NCBI RefSeq assembly: GCF_018968705.1
Contig: NZ_CP076668.1
Location: forward strand, 3,731,001 to 3,795,000
Source of the DNA: Pseudomonas lijiangensis
Lineage (GTDB): Bacteria; Pseudomonadota; Gammaproteobacteria; Pseudomonadales; Pseudomonadaceae
DNA: 64,000 nt
Direction: 5' to 3'
This document shows positions 8,734 to 17,820 of this stretch, one piece after another. Below the pieces are notes generated by a model that had not been told where the DNA came from, searched no databases, and was given only the letters and a program-made list of their open reading frames with translations. Every line of letters begins with the position of its first letter. The first letter of the stretch is position 1. A program made the position numbers and the translations under genes.

Positions 8734-10037
8734 CAAGGCTGTTCCTTATTGAAGAGGCTGGCCATGTCATTCCAGCAAGCGTCGTAGTCGCGTTGCAGTT
8801 GCTCACAGCTCAGGGCGTGACGGCTTGGGCGCAGCACTTTGCCGGTCTCGAACATGAAGGCCAGGGTGTTATCGATCTTGTGGGGTTTGAGCTCGGCGGC
8901 GATGGCTTTTGCTGCGGTGGCATTGTCGGGGCCGTGGGCGCTCATGCAGTTATGCAGCGACGCACCGCCGGGCATGAAGCCTTCGGCCTTGGCGTCGTAG
9001 ACACCCTCGATCAGGCCCATGAATTCGCTCATCAGGTTGCGATGGAACCACGGCGGCCGGAAGGTGTTTTCCGCCACCATCCAGCGTGGCGGGAAGATCA
9101 CGAAATCGATATTGGCCTGCCCATGCACCGCGCCCGGTGCCGTGAGCACCGTGAAGATCGACGGGTCCGGGTGATCGAAACTGACCGTACCGATGGTGTT
9201 GAAACGACGCAGGTCATACTTGTACGGCACGTTGTTGCCATGCCAGCCCACCACGTCGAAGGGCGAATGATCCAGTTGCGTGGACCACAGCTCACCGAGA
9301 AACTTCTGCACCAGTTCAACCGGCGTATCGCTGTTCTCGAACCGGGCGATGGGTGCCAGAAAGTCTCGCGGGTTGGCCAGCCCGTTGCTGCCGATAGGCC
9401 CCAGATCCGGCAGGCGCAACGCACAGCCATGGTTCTCGCAGATGTAGCCTCGGGCAGTGTCGTCCAGCAGTTGCACACTGAATTTCATGCCTCGGGGCAG
9501 TACCGCAATTTCCTGAGGCTCGATGTCCAGCAGCCCAAGCTCGGTAACGATGCGCAACCTTCCCTGCTGCGGCACCACCAGCCACTCGCCATCGGCATTG
9601 AAGAATGCCCGCTGCATCGAGGCATTGGCCCGGTAAACGTAAATGCTCACGCCCTCGGCCTGATCCGCGGCACTGGTACTGGCCAGCGCAATCAGGCCGT
9701 CGATGAAGTCAGTGGGTTCTGCAGGAATGTCGAAGGCATTCCAGCGCAGTCGATTGGGCGTGATCGGCCCTTGCTCAAGCCCCGTGATCTGTCGGGCCAG
9801 GCGCTCATAGCGAGGATGAGCAGCAGAAGGTTTGATCCGGTACAGCCAGGTACGCCGGGCCTCGGAGCGCGGAACCGTGAACGCAGTGCCGGACAGCAGT
9901 TCGGCATACAGCCCTAGCGCATGTTTCTGCGGAGAGTTCTGACCGACCGGCAAAGCACCGGGCAACGCTTCACTGCTGAAGTGATTGCCGAAACCGGACT
10001 GATACACCAGGGGTTCTCTATTGGAATGAACAGGCAT
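8733..10037 (-). CDS. hmgA: Homogentisate 1,2-dioxygenase
   Basis: Protein of 434 aa that opens the ring of homogentisate to maleylacetoacetate using Fe(II). The cupin-type sequence matches the family throughout: [13 protein letters not shown] at the start, the iron-site region [16 protein letters not shown] near residue 333, and [15 protein letters not shown] near 360. Length is normal. AGAGG lies just before the ATG. First gene of an hmgA-fahA operon divergent from an IclR regulator, with a triple half-site operator upstream. The third pathway gene, maiA, is not in this operon but lies about 3 kb away. Confidence 0.97.
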   Translation of the reverse strand: MPVHSNREPLVYQSGFGNHFSSEALPGALPVGQNSPQKHALGLYAELLSGTAFTVPRSEARRTWLYRIKPSAAHPRYERLARQITGLEQGPITPNRLRWNAFDIPAEPTDFIDGLIALASTSAADQAEGVSIYVYRANASMQRAFFNADGEWLVVPQQGRLRIVTELGLLDIEPQEIAVLPRGMKFSVQLLDDTARGYICENHGCALRLPDLGPIGSNGLANPRDFLAPIARFENSDTPVELVQKFLGELWSTQLDHSPFDVVGWHGNNVPYKYDLRRFNTIGTVSFDHPDPSIFTVLTAPGAVHGQANIDFVIFPPRWMVAENTFRPPWFHRNLMSEFMGLIEGVYDAKAEGFMPGGASLHNCMSAHGPDNATAAKAIAAELKPHKIDNTLAFMFETGKVLRPSRHALSCEQLQRDYDACWNDMASLFNKEQP

Positions 10038-10083
10038 CTGGACCTCTTGTTTTTATTGGGTCGCATAGCGGCGAATCAAAAAT

Positions 10084-10108
10084 CGTAAATCAATTACGAA
10101 TAACGTAA
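10084..10108. promoter_or_regulatory. Candidate HmgR operator, three half-sites
   Basis: CGTAA-N5-TTACG-N5-CGTAA, with half-sites beginning at 10084, 10094 and 10104, exactly ten bases apart. It sits between the divergent hmgA and hmgR genes. The same arrangement recurs before maiA at 12955-12979, which supports one shared regulator. Confidence 0.8.
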
Positions 10109-10166
10109 TTTGAGTTTGAGGTGTGGTCAAGCTATAAAGCTGCCTTTCCAGATTGGCGCCCCACTC

Positions 10167-10943
10167 ATGACCGATGAAATCGAAAACCCTGCCAGCGGGC
10201 GCCAGCAAAAGGTTCAGGCAGCCGAAGTCGGCCTTGGCGTGCTCAAGGCCCTGGCCGAACTGACACCTTCGACCTCGCTGTCAAAACTGGCCGAGCACTT
10301 GGGCATGCCGGCCAGCAAGGTACACCGCTACCTGCAAGCGCTGATTGCCAGCGGTTTTGCCGAACAGGACGGGGTCACCAACCACTATGGTCTGGGCCGT
10401 GAAGCCTTGCAGGTCGGATTGGCCTCGCTGGGCAAGCTGGACGTGCTGAAAGTCGCCGCGCCTCATTTGGCCACCTTGCGTGACGAGCTGAATCAGACCT
10501 GCTTCCTGGCAGTCTGGGGCAACAAAGGGCCGACGGTGGTGTATGTGGAGCAATCCACAGGCGCCGTCACGCTGGTGACTCAGATCGGTTCGGTATTACC
10601 CCTGCTGAGTTCATCTACTGGCCTGGTATTCGCCAGCTTTCTGGATGACCGGGAAACCGCCGCCCTGCGCGACCAGGAAACCCTGCACCTGAACACAGCG
10701 CAGCTCAAGGACGTCGAGCAACATGTCGAACAGATCCGCACCCATGGCGTGCATCAGATCCAAGGGTTGCTGATGCCTGGGGTCAACGCCGTGTCATCGC
10801 CGGTTTTTGCCATGGGCAACAAGCTGGCGGGAGTGGTGACGGTGGTGGGTTCGAGCGCGCTCCTGACGGGCAAGGCGCAGGACCTGGCGGCCGAGCAATT
10901 ACTTGCAACGGCACAGGCGATCAGTGGGAGGATGGGGGGCTGA
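10167..10943 (+). CDS. hmgR: IclR-family regulator of homogentisate catabolism
   Basis: Protein of 258 aa. The N-terminal winged helix-turn-helix (TPSTSLSKLAEHLGMPASKVHRYLQALI, about residues 30-58) and the C-terminal effector domain (about 75-255) are those of IclR proteins. Position and orientation next to hmgA match HmgR of P. putida, which represses the hmg genes and is released by homogentisate. I chose the ATG at 10167 (MTDEIENPASG) although its ribosome-binding site is weak; an in-frame TTG at 10110 would place the start on top of the operator region. The gene symbol rests on context and family. Confidence 0.85.
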   Translation: MTDEIENPASGRQQKVQAAEVGLGVLKALAELTPSTSLSKLAEHLGMPASKVHRYLQALIASGFAEQDGVTNHYGLGREALQVGLASLGKLDVLKVAAPHLATLRDELNQTCFLAVWGNKGPTVVYVEQSTGAVTLVTQIGSVLPLLSSSTGLVFASFLDDRETAALRDQETLHLNTAQLKDVEQHVEQIRTHGVHQIQGLLMPGVNAVSSPVFAMGNKLAGVVTVVGSSALLTGKAQDLAAEQLLATAQAISGRMGG

Positions 10944-10947
10944 AAGC

Positions 10948-11037
10948 AGCAAGCCATAAGCTACAAGCTACAAGTGAGAAGCAAAAGCCCACTCGGATCT
11001 GCTCTTTCTTGCAGCTTATAGCTTGAAACTTGCCGCT
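10948..11037. repeat. AAGCTACAAGC-type inverted repeat between convergent genes
   Basis: AGCAAGCCATAAGCTACAAGC on the left and GCTTATAGCTTGAAACTTGC on the right form an imperfect long inverted repeat. It fills the gap between the convergent hmgR and hpd genes and may act as a two-way terminator. Such runs are common intergenic repeats in pseudomonads. Confidence 0.6.
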
Positions 11038-11042
11038 CTCCT

Positions 11043-12119
11043 CTACTCCGCCATCAACACCCCACGCCGGATCTGATCACGTTCGATCGACTCGAACAGC
11101 GCCTTGAAATTGCCCTCGCCAAACCCGTCATCGCCCTTGCGCTGGATGAATTCGAAGAACACCGGCCCCATCAGGGTTTCGGAGAAGATCTGCAGCAGCA
11201 GACGACGCTGCCCGCCTTCGGACGAGCCATCGAGGAGGATGCCCCGGGATTTCAGCTCGGCTTCGGGTTCGCCGTGGTCAGGCAGGCGGCCTTCGAGCAT
11301 TTCGTAGTAGGTTTCCGGCGGCGCGGTCATGAAGCGCATGCCGGTGGTTTTCAGGGCATCCCAGGTCTGGATGAGGTCATCGGTGAAGAACGCCACATGC
11401 TGGATGCCTTCACCATTGAACTGCATCAGGAACTCTTCGATCTGGCCTGCGCCTTTCGAGGACTCTTCGTTCAAGGGAATGCGGATCATGCCATCGGGTG
11501 CGGTCATGGCCTTCGACGTCAGGCCGGTGTATTCCCCCTTGATGTCGAAATAGCGGATTTCGCGAAAGTTGAACAGCTTTTCATAGAAGTTCGCCCAGTA
11601 CGCCATGCGCCCGCGATAGACGTTATGGGTCAGGTGATCGATGAACTTCAGGCCTGCACCCACCGGATGCCGGTCCACGCCTTCAATGAAATTGAAGTCG
11701 ATGTCATAGATCGAAGTGCCTTCGCCAAAACGGTCAATCAGGTACAGCGGCGCGCCACCAATGCCTTTGATCGCCGGCAAGCGCAACTCCATGGGCCCGG
11801 TGGCGATTTCCACGGGCTGGGCGCCCAGCTCAAGGGCGCGGCTATAGGCCTTTTGCGCATCCTTGACCCGAAACGCCATGCCGCACACCGACGGCCCGTG
11901 CTCCGCCGCAAAGTACGACGCCAGGCTGTGGGGCTCGTTGTTGAGAATCAGGTTGATCGCGCCTTGGCGATACAGCACCACATCCTTGGAGCGGTGGGTC
12001 GCGACCTTGGTGAAGCCCATCATCTCGAAGACAGGCTCAAGGGTATTGGGGGTCGGTGAGGCGAATTCGATGAATTCAAAGCCCATCAGGCCCATCGGGT
12101 TTTCGTAGAGATCAGCCAT
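11043..12119 (-). CDS. hpd: 4-hydroxyphenylpyruvate dioxygenase
   Basis: Protein of 358 aa converting 4-hydroxyphenylpyruvate to homogentisate, the step feeding HmgA. Two vicinal-oxygen-chelate domains are present. The Fe(II) ligands of the family can be seen as His in [13 protein letters not shown] (about 161), His in GIQHVAFFT (about 240) and Glu in [12 protein letters not shown] (about 322). Length equals the P. fluorescens enzyme class. AAGGAG lies 8 bases before the ATG. The upstream region contains a perfect inverted repeat but no copy of the CGTAA triple operator, so hpd is probably controlled differently from hmgA and maiA. Confidence 0.97.
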   Translation of the reverse strand: MADLYENPMGLMGFEFIEFASPTPNTLEPVFEMMGFTKVATHRSKDVVLYRQGAINLILNNEPHSLASYFAAEHGPSVCGMAFRVKDAQKAYSRALELGAQPVEIATGPMELRLPAIKGIGGAPLYLIDRFGEGTSIYDIDFNFIEGVDRHPVGAGLKFIDHLTHNVYRGRMAYWANFYEKLFNFREIRYFDIKGEYTGLTSKAMTAPDGMIRIPLNEESSKGAGQIEEFLMQFNGEGIQHVAFFTDDLIQTWDALKTTGMRFMTAPPETYYEMLEGRLPDHGEPEAELKSRGILLDGSSEGGQRRLLLQIFSETLMGPVFFEFIQRKGDDGFGEGNFKALFESIERDQIRRGVLMAE

Positions 12120-12136
12120 GGTCTGGCTCCTTGCAG

Positions 12137-12173
12137 GAAAAGTGAGAACGCGAGACAGCTCGAATCACTTTTC
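12137..12173 (-). promoter_or_regulatory. Inverted repeat in the hpd leader
   Basis: GAAAAGTGA (12137-12145) and TCACTTTTC (12165-12173) are perfect 9-bp arms with a 19-base spacer, ending a few bases upstream of the hpd ribosome-binding site. It could be a leader hairpin or an operator. Confidence 0.45.
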
Positions 12174-12264
12174 TGCGGGCGGCGCACAGGGAACGCCCCG
12201 GACGCTGCGGGCGAGGAAGTCACCAAAAATCAGTTGCAGACCCAGTGTTTTCATAAATCTCAGT

Positions 12265-12930
12265 CTAGTCCGGCTTGTCCGGTTGTGTGTCCGGGTGGGC
12301 CTTCAGAAAGGCAGGAAATTGCAGCGCCTGCTGCTCGACCCGGGCGATACGCGGATAAGCGCTCAGGTCGACCTTGAAGCGCCGCGCCGCATAGACCTGC
12401 GGTAGAAGATACACATCTGCCACGCTGGGCACATCACCCAGACAGAACACCGTCCCGTCAATCAACTGCTCGACGGTATTGAGCCCTTCGCGTATCCAGT
12501 GGCCAATCCAGTCGGTAATGGCGGCCTCGTCATGACCCAGGCCGCGCAACCGGTTGAGCACCGAAACATTGTGCAGCGGATGGGTATCGCAACCGATCAC
12601 CGCCGCCACTGCTCGCTGCCTGGCACGCAACAGCAAATCCGTGGCAAGCAGAGGTGGCTGCGGATAGCGTTCTTCGAGGTATTCGATAATGGCGGGCGAC
12701 TGGGTAATGACTTCACCGCTCTCAAGCTGCAAGGCCGGTACGCGGCACTGAGGATTGATGGCCTTGTAGGATGGCTTGAGATGTTCGCCGCCGTCAGCCA
12801 CCAGATTGACCGGGATCGCGGTGTAATCCAGCCCCTTGAGTGCCAGGGCGATACGCACACGATAACTGGCCGTCGAGCGGTAGTAGGTAAACAGGCCAGG
12901 CCAGACGGTGTCTCGTGGGTGCGAATTCAT
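12265..12930 (-). CDS. maiA: Maleylacetoacetate isomerase (zeta-class GST)
   Basis: Protein of 221 aa that converts maleylacetoacetate to fumarylacetoacetate with glutathione, linking HmgA and FahA. The zeta-class active site (YYRSTASYRVRIALALKG, about residues 16-33), the glutathione-binding NPQCRVPALQL and ITQSPAIIEYLEERYP follow the GST N-domain; the helical C-domain contains DVPSVADVYLLPQVYAARRF. It lies downstream of hpd's start in the same orientation, but 145 bases separate it from hpd and it has its own operator (12955-12979) matching the one at hmgA/hmgR. The ribosome-binding site is weak, so the exact start is less sure. Confidence 0.93.
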   Translation of the reverse strand: MNSHPRDTVWPGLFTYYRSTASYRVRIALALKGLDYTAIPVNLVADGGEHLKPSYKAINPQCRVPALQLESGEVITQSPAIIEYLEERYPQPPLLATDLLLRARQRAVAAVIGCDTHPLHNVSVLNRLRGLGHDEAAITDWIGHWIREGLNTVEQLIDGTVFCLGDVPSVADVYLLPQVYAARRFKVDLSAYPRIARVEQQALQFPAFLKAHPDTQPDKPD

Positions 12931-12954
12931 CCGCGAATGCTCGTTATTATTTTT

Positions 12955-12979
12955 CGTAAATACATTACGTTATGCGTAA
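12955..12979. promoter_or_regulatory. Candidate HmgR operator before maiA
   Basis: CGTAA-N5-TTACG-N5-CGTAA with half-sites at 12955, 12965 and 12975: the same sequence and 10-base period as at 10084-10108. It lies 25-49 bases upstream of the maiA start. Confidence 0.8.
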
Positions 12980-13014
12980 ATTGCGGTATCGCCCGTCACC
13001 TGTCAAGCAATCCC

Positions 13015-13782
13015 TCACGTCCAGCCTTGCAGCCGCAACGTCGAGCGCACCAGTCGCTGCTCTTCGTTTTCGATCTCCCGCAGGTTTTCACTGATGCTCT
13101 GGATATGCGCGAGCGCGGCCTTGCGGGCCTGCTCCGGGAGACGGCCGGTCACGGCGTTGTACAGACGGGCATGCTGGCGGTCGATCTGGCGTTTCTGCGG
13201 TTCGCGGTGATAAAGATTGTTGACCGAGGCATAGACGGTGTTGAGCAGCAGATCGGTGAGCGAACGCAAGGTCTGCACCAGCACCGGGTTGTGGGAGGCC
13301 TCGCAAATGGCCAGATGGAAAGCATGATCGAGCCGGGCATGCTCGCTGGCTTCAAGCGCCTGGCTCTGGGCCGCGACCAGGGCGTCATAGCTGCGGGTGA
13401 TCAGGACAAAATCGGCATCGGTGCCGCGCAAGGCCGCCAATCGCGCCGATTCACCTTCCAGCAGGCTGCGCACTTCAAACAGGTCATACAGGGTGCGCGG
13501 TTGCGAACCGAACAGATGCATCAGCGGCGATACCTGCTGCTGGCTGTTCATGTGGGCGACAAACGAGCCTTTGCCCTGCTCGGTTTCGATAATCCCCCTC
13601 GCCCGCAGCAGCTTCAGCCCTTCACGCAAGGCCGTACGGGAAACGCCAAGCTTTTCGGTCAGGCGACGCTCGGAAGGCAAGAGCTGCCCGACCTTCAGGA
13701 CGCCATCGACGATCAGCCGCTCGATACGCTCACAGACCACATCCGCCACTTGTGTCGGCCGCGGCTTCGTAGAACCGTTCAT
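13015..13782 (-). CDS. glcC: GntR/FadR-family regulator of glycolate use
   Basis: Protein of 255 aa with an N-terminal winged helix-turn-helix (VGQLLPSERRLTEKLGVSRTALREGLKLL, about residues 33-61) and a C-terminal FCD helical domain (about 90-235) that binds small carboxylates, as in FadR-subfamily regulators. It is divergent from glcDEFG, the arrangement of GlcC, the glycolate-responsive activator of E. coli. The start at 13782 (MNGSTKPRPTQVADVV) is preferred; the frame stays open for another 100 codons into the glcD leader, but that part does not look like protein. Two TGGT-NNN-ACCA boxes lie in the divergent gap. Confidence 0.9.
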   Translation of the reverse strand: MNGSTKPRPTQVADVVCERIERLIVDGVLKVGQLLPSERRLTEKLGVSRTALREGLKLLRARGIIETEQGKGSFVAHMNSQQQVSPLMHLFGSQPRTLYDLFEVRSLLEGESARLAALRGTDADFVLITRSYDALVAAQSQALEASEHARLDHAFHLAICEASHNPVLVQTLRSLTDLLLNTVYASVNNLYHREPQKRQIDRQHARLYNAVTGRLPEQARKAALAHIQSISENLREIENEEQRLVRSTLRLQGWT

Positions 13783-13793
13783 CCTCGCTCCAA

Positions 13794-13806
13794 CTGGTAT
13801 GACCAG
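13794..13806. promoter_or_regulatory. Candidate GlcC box 1
   Basis: CTGGTATGACCAG: perfect 5-bp arms around a 3-base spacer, the TGGT-N3-ACCA form usual for FadR-subfamily regulators. It is 12 bases upstream of the glcC start. Confidence 0.65.
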
Positions 13807-13899
13807 ATTCAGTGAAAAACCGATGGCGAACCAGACCAATAACAACCCATTGATTAAAAATGTATTTTTCAAGATACAGCGCCACAACCTCTTGAAAAA

Positions 13900-13911
13900 C
13901 TGGTTCGACCA
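13900..13911. promoter_or_regulatory. Candidate GlcC box 2
   Basis: CTGGTTCGACCA: TGGT/ACCA arms with a 3-base spacer, about 95 bases upstream of glcD and 105 bases from box 1. Together they could let one regulator control both divergent promoters. Confidence 0.6.
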
Positions 13912-14004
13912 CTCCTGTAAAGCATGGACAGTAAGGCCCGCAGCACCAATGATGCAAGCCAGTCGCTGTACGCAAGCCCGACAAAAACAACAGTGGGTTG
14001 CACC

Positions 14005-15504
14005 ATGAATATTCTCTACGACGAACGCATCGACGGCGCCCTGCCCGAGGTCGACAAGCAGCAACTGCTTGATGATCTGCAACGGCAGTTACCCGACCTG
14101 GATATCCTGCATCGCCCCGAAGAGCTTCGGCCCTACGAGTGCGATGGCCTGTCCGCCTATCGCACCACGCCCATGCTGGTGGTATTGCCCCGGCACCTGG
14201 AAGAAGTCCAGACCTTGCTCAGGCTGTGTCACGAACGGCGTGTGCCGGTGGTGGCTCGTGGCGCAGGCACCGGTCTTTCCGGGGGCGCCTTGCCGCTGGA
14301 GAAAGGCGTGTTGCTGGTAATGGCGCGCTTCAATCAGATCCTGGAAATCGACCCCGCCGCCCGTCTGGCCCGCGTCCAGCCGGGCGTGCGCAACCTGGCG
14401 ATCTCTCAGGCAGCAGCGCCTCATGGCCTGTATTACGCGCCGGACCCTTCTTCGCAGATCGCCTGCTCCATCGGTGGCAATGTCGCGGAAAACGCAGGCG
14501 GTGTGCATTGCCTCAAGTACGGCCTGACCGTCCACAACCTGCTCAAGGTCGAAATGCTCAGCGTCGAAGGTGAACCCATGACCCTGGGCGGCGAAGCGCT
14601 GGACTCGCCGGGCTTCGATCTGCTGGCGCTGTTTACCGGCTCCGAAGGCATGCTGGGGGTCATCACCGAAGTGACGGTCAAGCTGCTCCCAAAACCGCAG
14701 GTGGCCAAAGTGCTGCTGGCGGCTTTTGATTCGGTGGAAAAAGCCGGGCGCGCCGTGGGCGACATCATCGCGGCCGGGATCATCCCCGGCGGGCTGGAAA
14801 TGATGGATAACCTGGCGATTCGTGCGGCCGAGGATTTCATCCATGCCGGTTATCCGGTCGATGCAGAAGCCATCCTGTTGTGTGAACTCGATGGCGTCGA
14901 AGCCGACGTGAACGATGACTGCCAGCGGGTCCGGGAAGTCTTGACCCGAGCCGGTGCCACCGAACTGCGTCAGGCCAGGGACGAAGCCGAACGGGTGCGC
15001 TTCTGGGCTGGGCGCAAGAATGCCTTCCCGGCGGTCGGGCGTCTGTCGCCGGATTACTACTGCATGGACGGCACCATTCCGCGCCGTGAGCTGCCCGGCG
15101 TCTTGCAGGGGATCACCCGACTGTCCGAAGAATACGGCCTGCGGGTCGCCAATGTGTTCCATGCCGGAGACGGCAATATGCACCCGCTGATCCTGTTCGA
15201 TGCCAACCGGCCGGGGGAACTGGAACAAGCCGAGAACCTGGGCGGCAAGATCCTTGAGCTGTGCGTTGCGGTGGGCGGCAGCATCACCGGTGAGCACGGC
15301 GTCGGACGGGAAAAGATCAATCAGATGTGCGCCCAGTTCAACAGCGATGAGCTGACCTTTTTCCACGCCATCAAAGCGGCTTTCGATGCCAGCGGCATGC
15401 TCAACCCGGGCAAGAACATTCCGACCCTGCACCGCTGCGCGGAATTCGGCGCCATGCATATCCACGGAGGCCAGTTGCCCTTCCCTGAACTGGAGCGTTT
15501 CTGA
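14005..15504 (+). CDS. glcD: Glycolate oxidase subunit GlcD (FAD subunit)
   Basis: Protein of 499 aa, the FAD-binding catalytic subunit of the GlcDEF glycolate dehydrogenase, which oxidises glycolate to glyoxylate. The PCMH-type FAD domain is visible in VARGAGTGLSGGALPL, PDPSSQIACSIGGNVAENAG and LALFTGSEGMLGVITE (about 90-240), and the C-terminal substrate domain in NVFHAGDGNMHPL and GSITGEHGVGREK (about 390-450). The start at 14005 (MNILYDERIDGALPE) follows the family; an in-frame upstream extension to 13924 is not needed. The stop overlaps the glcE start by one base. Confidence 0.95.
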   Translation: MNILYDERIDGALPEVDKQQLLDDLQRQLPDLDILHRPEELRPYECDGLSAYRTTPMLVVLPRHLEEVQTLLRLCHERRVPVVARGAGTGLSGGALPLEKGVLLVMARFNQILEIDPAARLARVQPGVRNLAISQAAAPHGLYYAPDPSSQIACSIGGNVAENAGGVHCLKYGLTVHNLLKVEMLSVEGEPMTLGGEALDSPGFDLLALFTGSEGMLGVITEVTVKLLPKPQVAKVLLAAFDSVEKAGRAVGDIIAAGIIPGGLEMMDNLAIRAAEDFIHAGYPVDAEAILLCELDGVEADVNDDCQRVREVLTRAGATELRQARDEAERVRFWAGRKNAFPAVGRLSPDYYCMDGTIPRRELPGVLQGITRLSEEYGLRVANVFHAGDGNMHPLILFDANRPGELEQAENLGGKILELCVAVGGSITGEHGVGREKINQMCAQFNSDELTFFHAIKAAFDASGMLNPGKNIPTLHRCAEFGAMHIHGGQLPFPELERF

Positions 15505-16565
15505 TGGCCACGCCCCATGACCGCGATGCCAGCCAGAGCCTGCTCGATCAGGTCACTCTGGCCCTGCAAGACGCTACGCCATTGAGGATTCAGGGCGGCA
15601 ACAGCAAGCATTTCCTGGGCCGCAACGTGACAGGCAAAGTGCTCGATACACGCGAACACCGGGGCATTGTCAGCTATGACCCCACGGAGCTGGTGATTAC
15701 CGCTCGCGCCGGCACGCCGTTGAGCGAACTGATGCAAGTACTCGATGACGCCGGGCAGATGCTGCCCTGCGAACCACCGGCGTTTGGCGAAGCCACCGTC
15801 GGAGGCGTCGTCGCCGCCGGGCTGTCCGGGCCGCGCAGGCCATGGTCGGGCTCGGTGCGGGATTTCATGCTGGGTACGCGGTTGATTACCGGGCTGGGCA
15901 AGCATCTGCGCTTTGGCGGCGAAGTGATGAAAAACGTCGCCGGTTACGACGTGTCACGGTTGATGACCGGCAGCCTGGGTTGCCTTGGGCTGTTGACCGA
16001 AGTCTCTCTCAAGGTCCTGCCCAAACCGCGACAGTGCAGCAGCATTGCTCTGGAAATGAACAGCGCCCAGGCTCTGCAACGTCTGGCTCAATGGGGACAG
16101 CAGCCGATGCCGATCAGCGCCGCCAGTCATGATGGCCGTGTCCTGTATCTGCGCCTTGAAGGAGGCGAAGGTTCGGTAAACGCTGCACGGGACCGACTCG
16201 GCGGTCAGGCACTGGACGCCGGTTACTGGCAGGACCTGAACGAACAGCGCCTGGACTTCTTTCTCGACAGTCGCCCGCTATGGCGCTTGTCGGTCCCCAA
16301 CAATACCGGCGTGCTGGACTTGCCCGGCGAGCAGTTGATCGACTGGGGCGGCGCGCAACGCTGGCTGAAATCCGACGCCGAAGGCGACACGATCCGCCAG
16401 ATGGTCAAGGCCATCGGCGGCCATGCAACCTGCTACCAGCCGGGTCACGAAGACAGTCCGTTCCAGCCGCTGGCCACACCGCTGCTGCGCTATCACCAAC
16501 AACTCAAGGCCCGGCTCGATCCTCATGGCATCTTCAACCCTGGCCGAATGTACGCGGAGTTCTGA
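15504..16565 (+). CDS. glcE: Glycolate oxidase subunit GlcE
   Basis: Protein of 353 aa, the second FAD-binding subunit of glycolate dehydrogenase. It is a shorter PCMH protein: ELVITARAGTPLSELMQVL, PPAFGEATVGGVVAAGLSG and GGEVMKNVAGYDVSRLMTGS (about residues 60-160) form the FAD site, and the C-terminal part is smaller than in GlcD. The ATG begins on the last base of the glcD stop codon, and the gene ends two bases before glcF, so glcDEF are translationally linked. Confidence 0.94.
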   Translation: MATPHDRDASQSLLDQVTLALQDATPLRIQGGNSKHFLGRNVTGKVLDTREHRGIVSYDPTELVITARAGTPLSELMQVLDDAGQMLPCEPPAFGEATVGGVVAAGLSGPRRPWSGSVRDFMLGTRLITGLGKHLRFGGEVMKNVAGYDVSRLMTGSLGCLGLLTEVSLKVLPKPRQCSSIALEMNSAQALQRLAQWGQQPMPISAASHDGRVLYLRLEGGEGSVNAARDRLGGQALDAGYWQDLNEQRLDFFLDSRPLWRLSVPNNTGVLDLPGEQLIDWGGAQRWLKSDAEGDTIRQMVKAIGGHATCYQPGHEDSPFQPLATPLLRYHQQLKARLDPHGIFNPGRMYAEF

Positions 16566-16567
16566 CC

Positions 16568-17800
16568 ATGCAGACCACCCTCAGCGAACACGCCAGACAA
16601 TTGCCTCGCGCCGAAGAGGCCGAGCGCATCCTGCGCAGTTGCGTACATTGCGGTTTCTGCAATGCCACCTGCCCCACCTATCAATTGCTCGGCGATGAGC
16701 TGGACGGCCCTCGCGGGCGGATCTATCTGATCAAGCAGGTGCTGGAAGGCAATGAAGTCACCGAGAAAACCCAGTTGCACCTGGACCGCTGCCTGAGCTG
16801 CCGCAATTGCGAAACCACCTGCCCGTCCGGCGTGGATTATCACAACCTGCTGGACATCGGACGAGCCGTGGTGGACGCCGCCGTGCCTCGCCCGCTGGGC
16901 CAGCGCCTGTTGCGCGACAGCCTTCGCCATGTGGTCCCCAACGCAGGGCTGTTCAAGTCCCTGACGCAACTGGGCAATACCTTTCGGCCATTGTTGCCTG
17001 ACAGCCTCAAGGCCAAGCTGCCGGTCTCGATACACCCGGCGGGCACTCGCCCGGCAAACCGCCACGAGCGTCAGGTTCTATTGCTGGAAGGTTGCGTGCA
17101 GCCCGGCCTGTCGCCCAATACCAATGCCGCGACCGCACGGGTGCTGGATCGTCTGGGCATCAGCGTGCAGCCTGTCAGCGAAGCCGGTTGCTGCGGCGCC
17201 GTGGACTATCATTTGAACGCTCAGGACACCGGACTGGATCGGGCGCGGCGCAATATCGATGCCTGGTGGCCCGCCATTGAAAGCGGCGCCGAATCCATCA
17301 TCCAGACCGCCAGCGGCTGCGGTGCCTTCGTAAAGGACTATGGTCATCTGCTGCGCCATGACCCTGAATACGCCAGCAAGGCCGAGCAGATCAGCGCCTT
17401 GAGCAAGGATCTGGTGGAAGTGCTGCGCGATGAACCGCTGCAGACGCTTGGCATCAAGAGCGACCTGCGCGTGGCGTTCCACTGCCCTTGCACCTTGCAG
17501 CATGCACAGAAACTTGGCGGCGAAGTCGAACGGGTGCTGACGCGTCTGGGCTTCAACCTCACAGCCGTGCCGGACGGGCATTTATGCTGTGGCTCGGCGG
17601 GCACCTACTCCATCACCCAGCCAGCGTTATCACGTCAATTGCGCGATAACAGAATGAACGCTCTGGAAAGTGGCAAGCCAAACGTTATAGCCACTGCCAA
17701 TATCGGCTGCCAGACTCACCTGTCGGGCGCCAACCGGACACCGGTAAGGCACTGGATCGAACTGATCGACCAGGCCCTCAACCCTGCCGAATCTCACTGA
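16568..17800 (+). CDS. glcF: Glycolate oxidase iron-sulfur subunit GlcF
   Basis: Protein of 410 aa carrying electrons from GlcD/GlcE to the quinone pool. Two ferredoxin-type [4Fe-4S] motifs are complete (CVHCGFCNATCP near residue 20 and CLSCRNCETTCP near 74), followed by two CCG-domain motifs (EAGCCGAVDYH near 213 and LCCGSAGTYS near 338). The ATG at 16568 is two bases after the glcE stop; the reading frame is open further upstream inside glcE, but those residues do not belong to the family. Confidence 0.95.
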   Translation: MQTTLSEHARQLPRAEEAERILRSCVHCGFCNATCPTYQLLGDELDGPRGRIYLIKQVLEGNEVTEKTQLHLDRCLSCRNCETTCPSGVDYHNLLDIGRAVVDAAVPRPLGQRLLRDSLRHVVPNAGLFKSLTQLGNTFRPLLPDSLKAKLPVSIHPAGTRPANRHERQVLLLEGCVQPGLSPNTNAATARVLDRLGISVQPVSEAGCCGAVDYHLNAQDTGLDRARRNIDAWWPAIESGAESIIQTASGCGAFVKDYGHLLRHDPEYASKAEQISALSKDLVEVLRDEPLQTLGIKSDLRVAFHCPCTLQHAQKLGGEVERVLTRLGFNLTAVPDGHLCCGSAGTYSITQPALSRQLRDNRMNALESGKPNVIATANIGCQTHLSGANRTPVRHWIELIDQALNPAESH

Positions 17801-17820
17801 AAACCACTCTGGAGAATCCC

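Noticed and set aside
12120..12264. HmgR triple operator before hpd
   Set aside because: No CGTAA/TTACG array in this gap; only the GAAAAGTGA inverted repeat is present.
12499..13815. A long plus-strand frame crossing maiA and glcC
   Set aside because: It runs over two well-supported genes and a promoter region with operators; a shadow frame.
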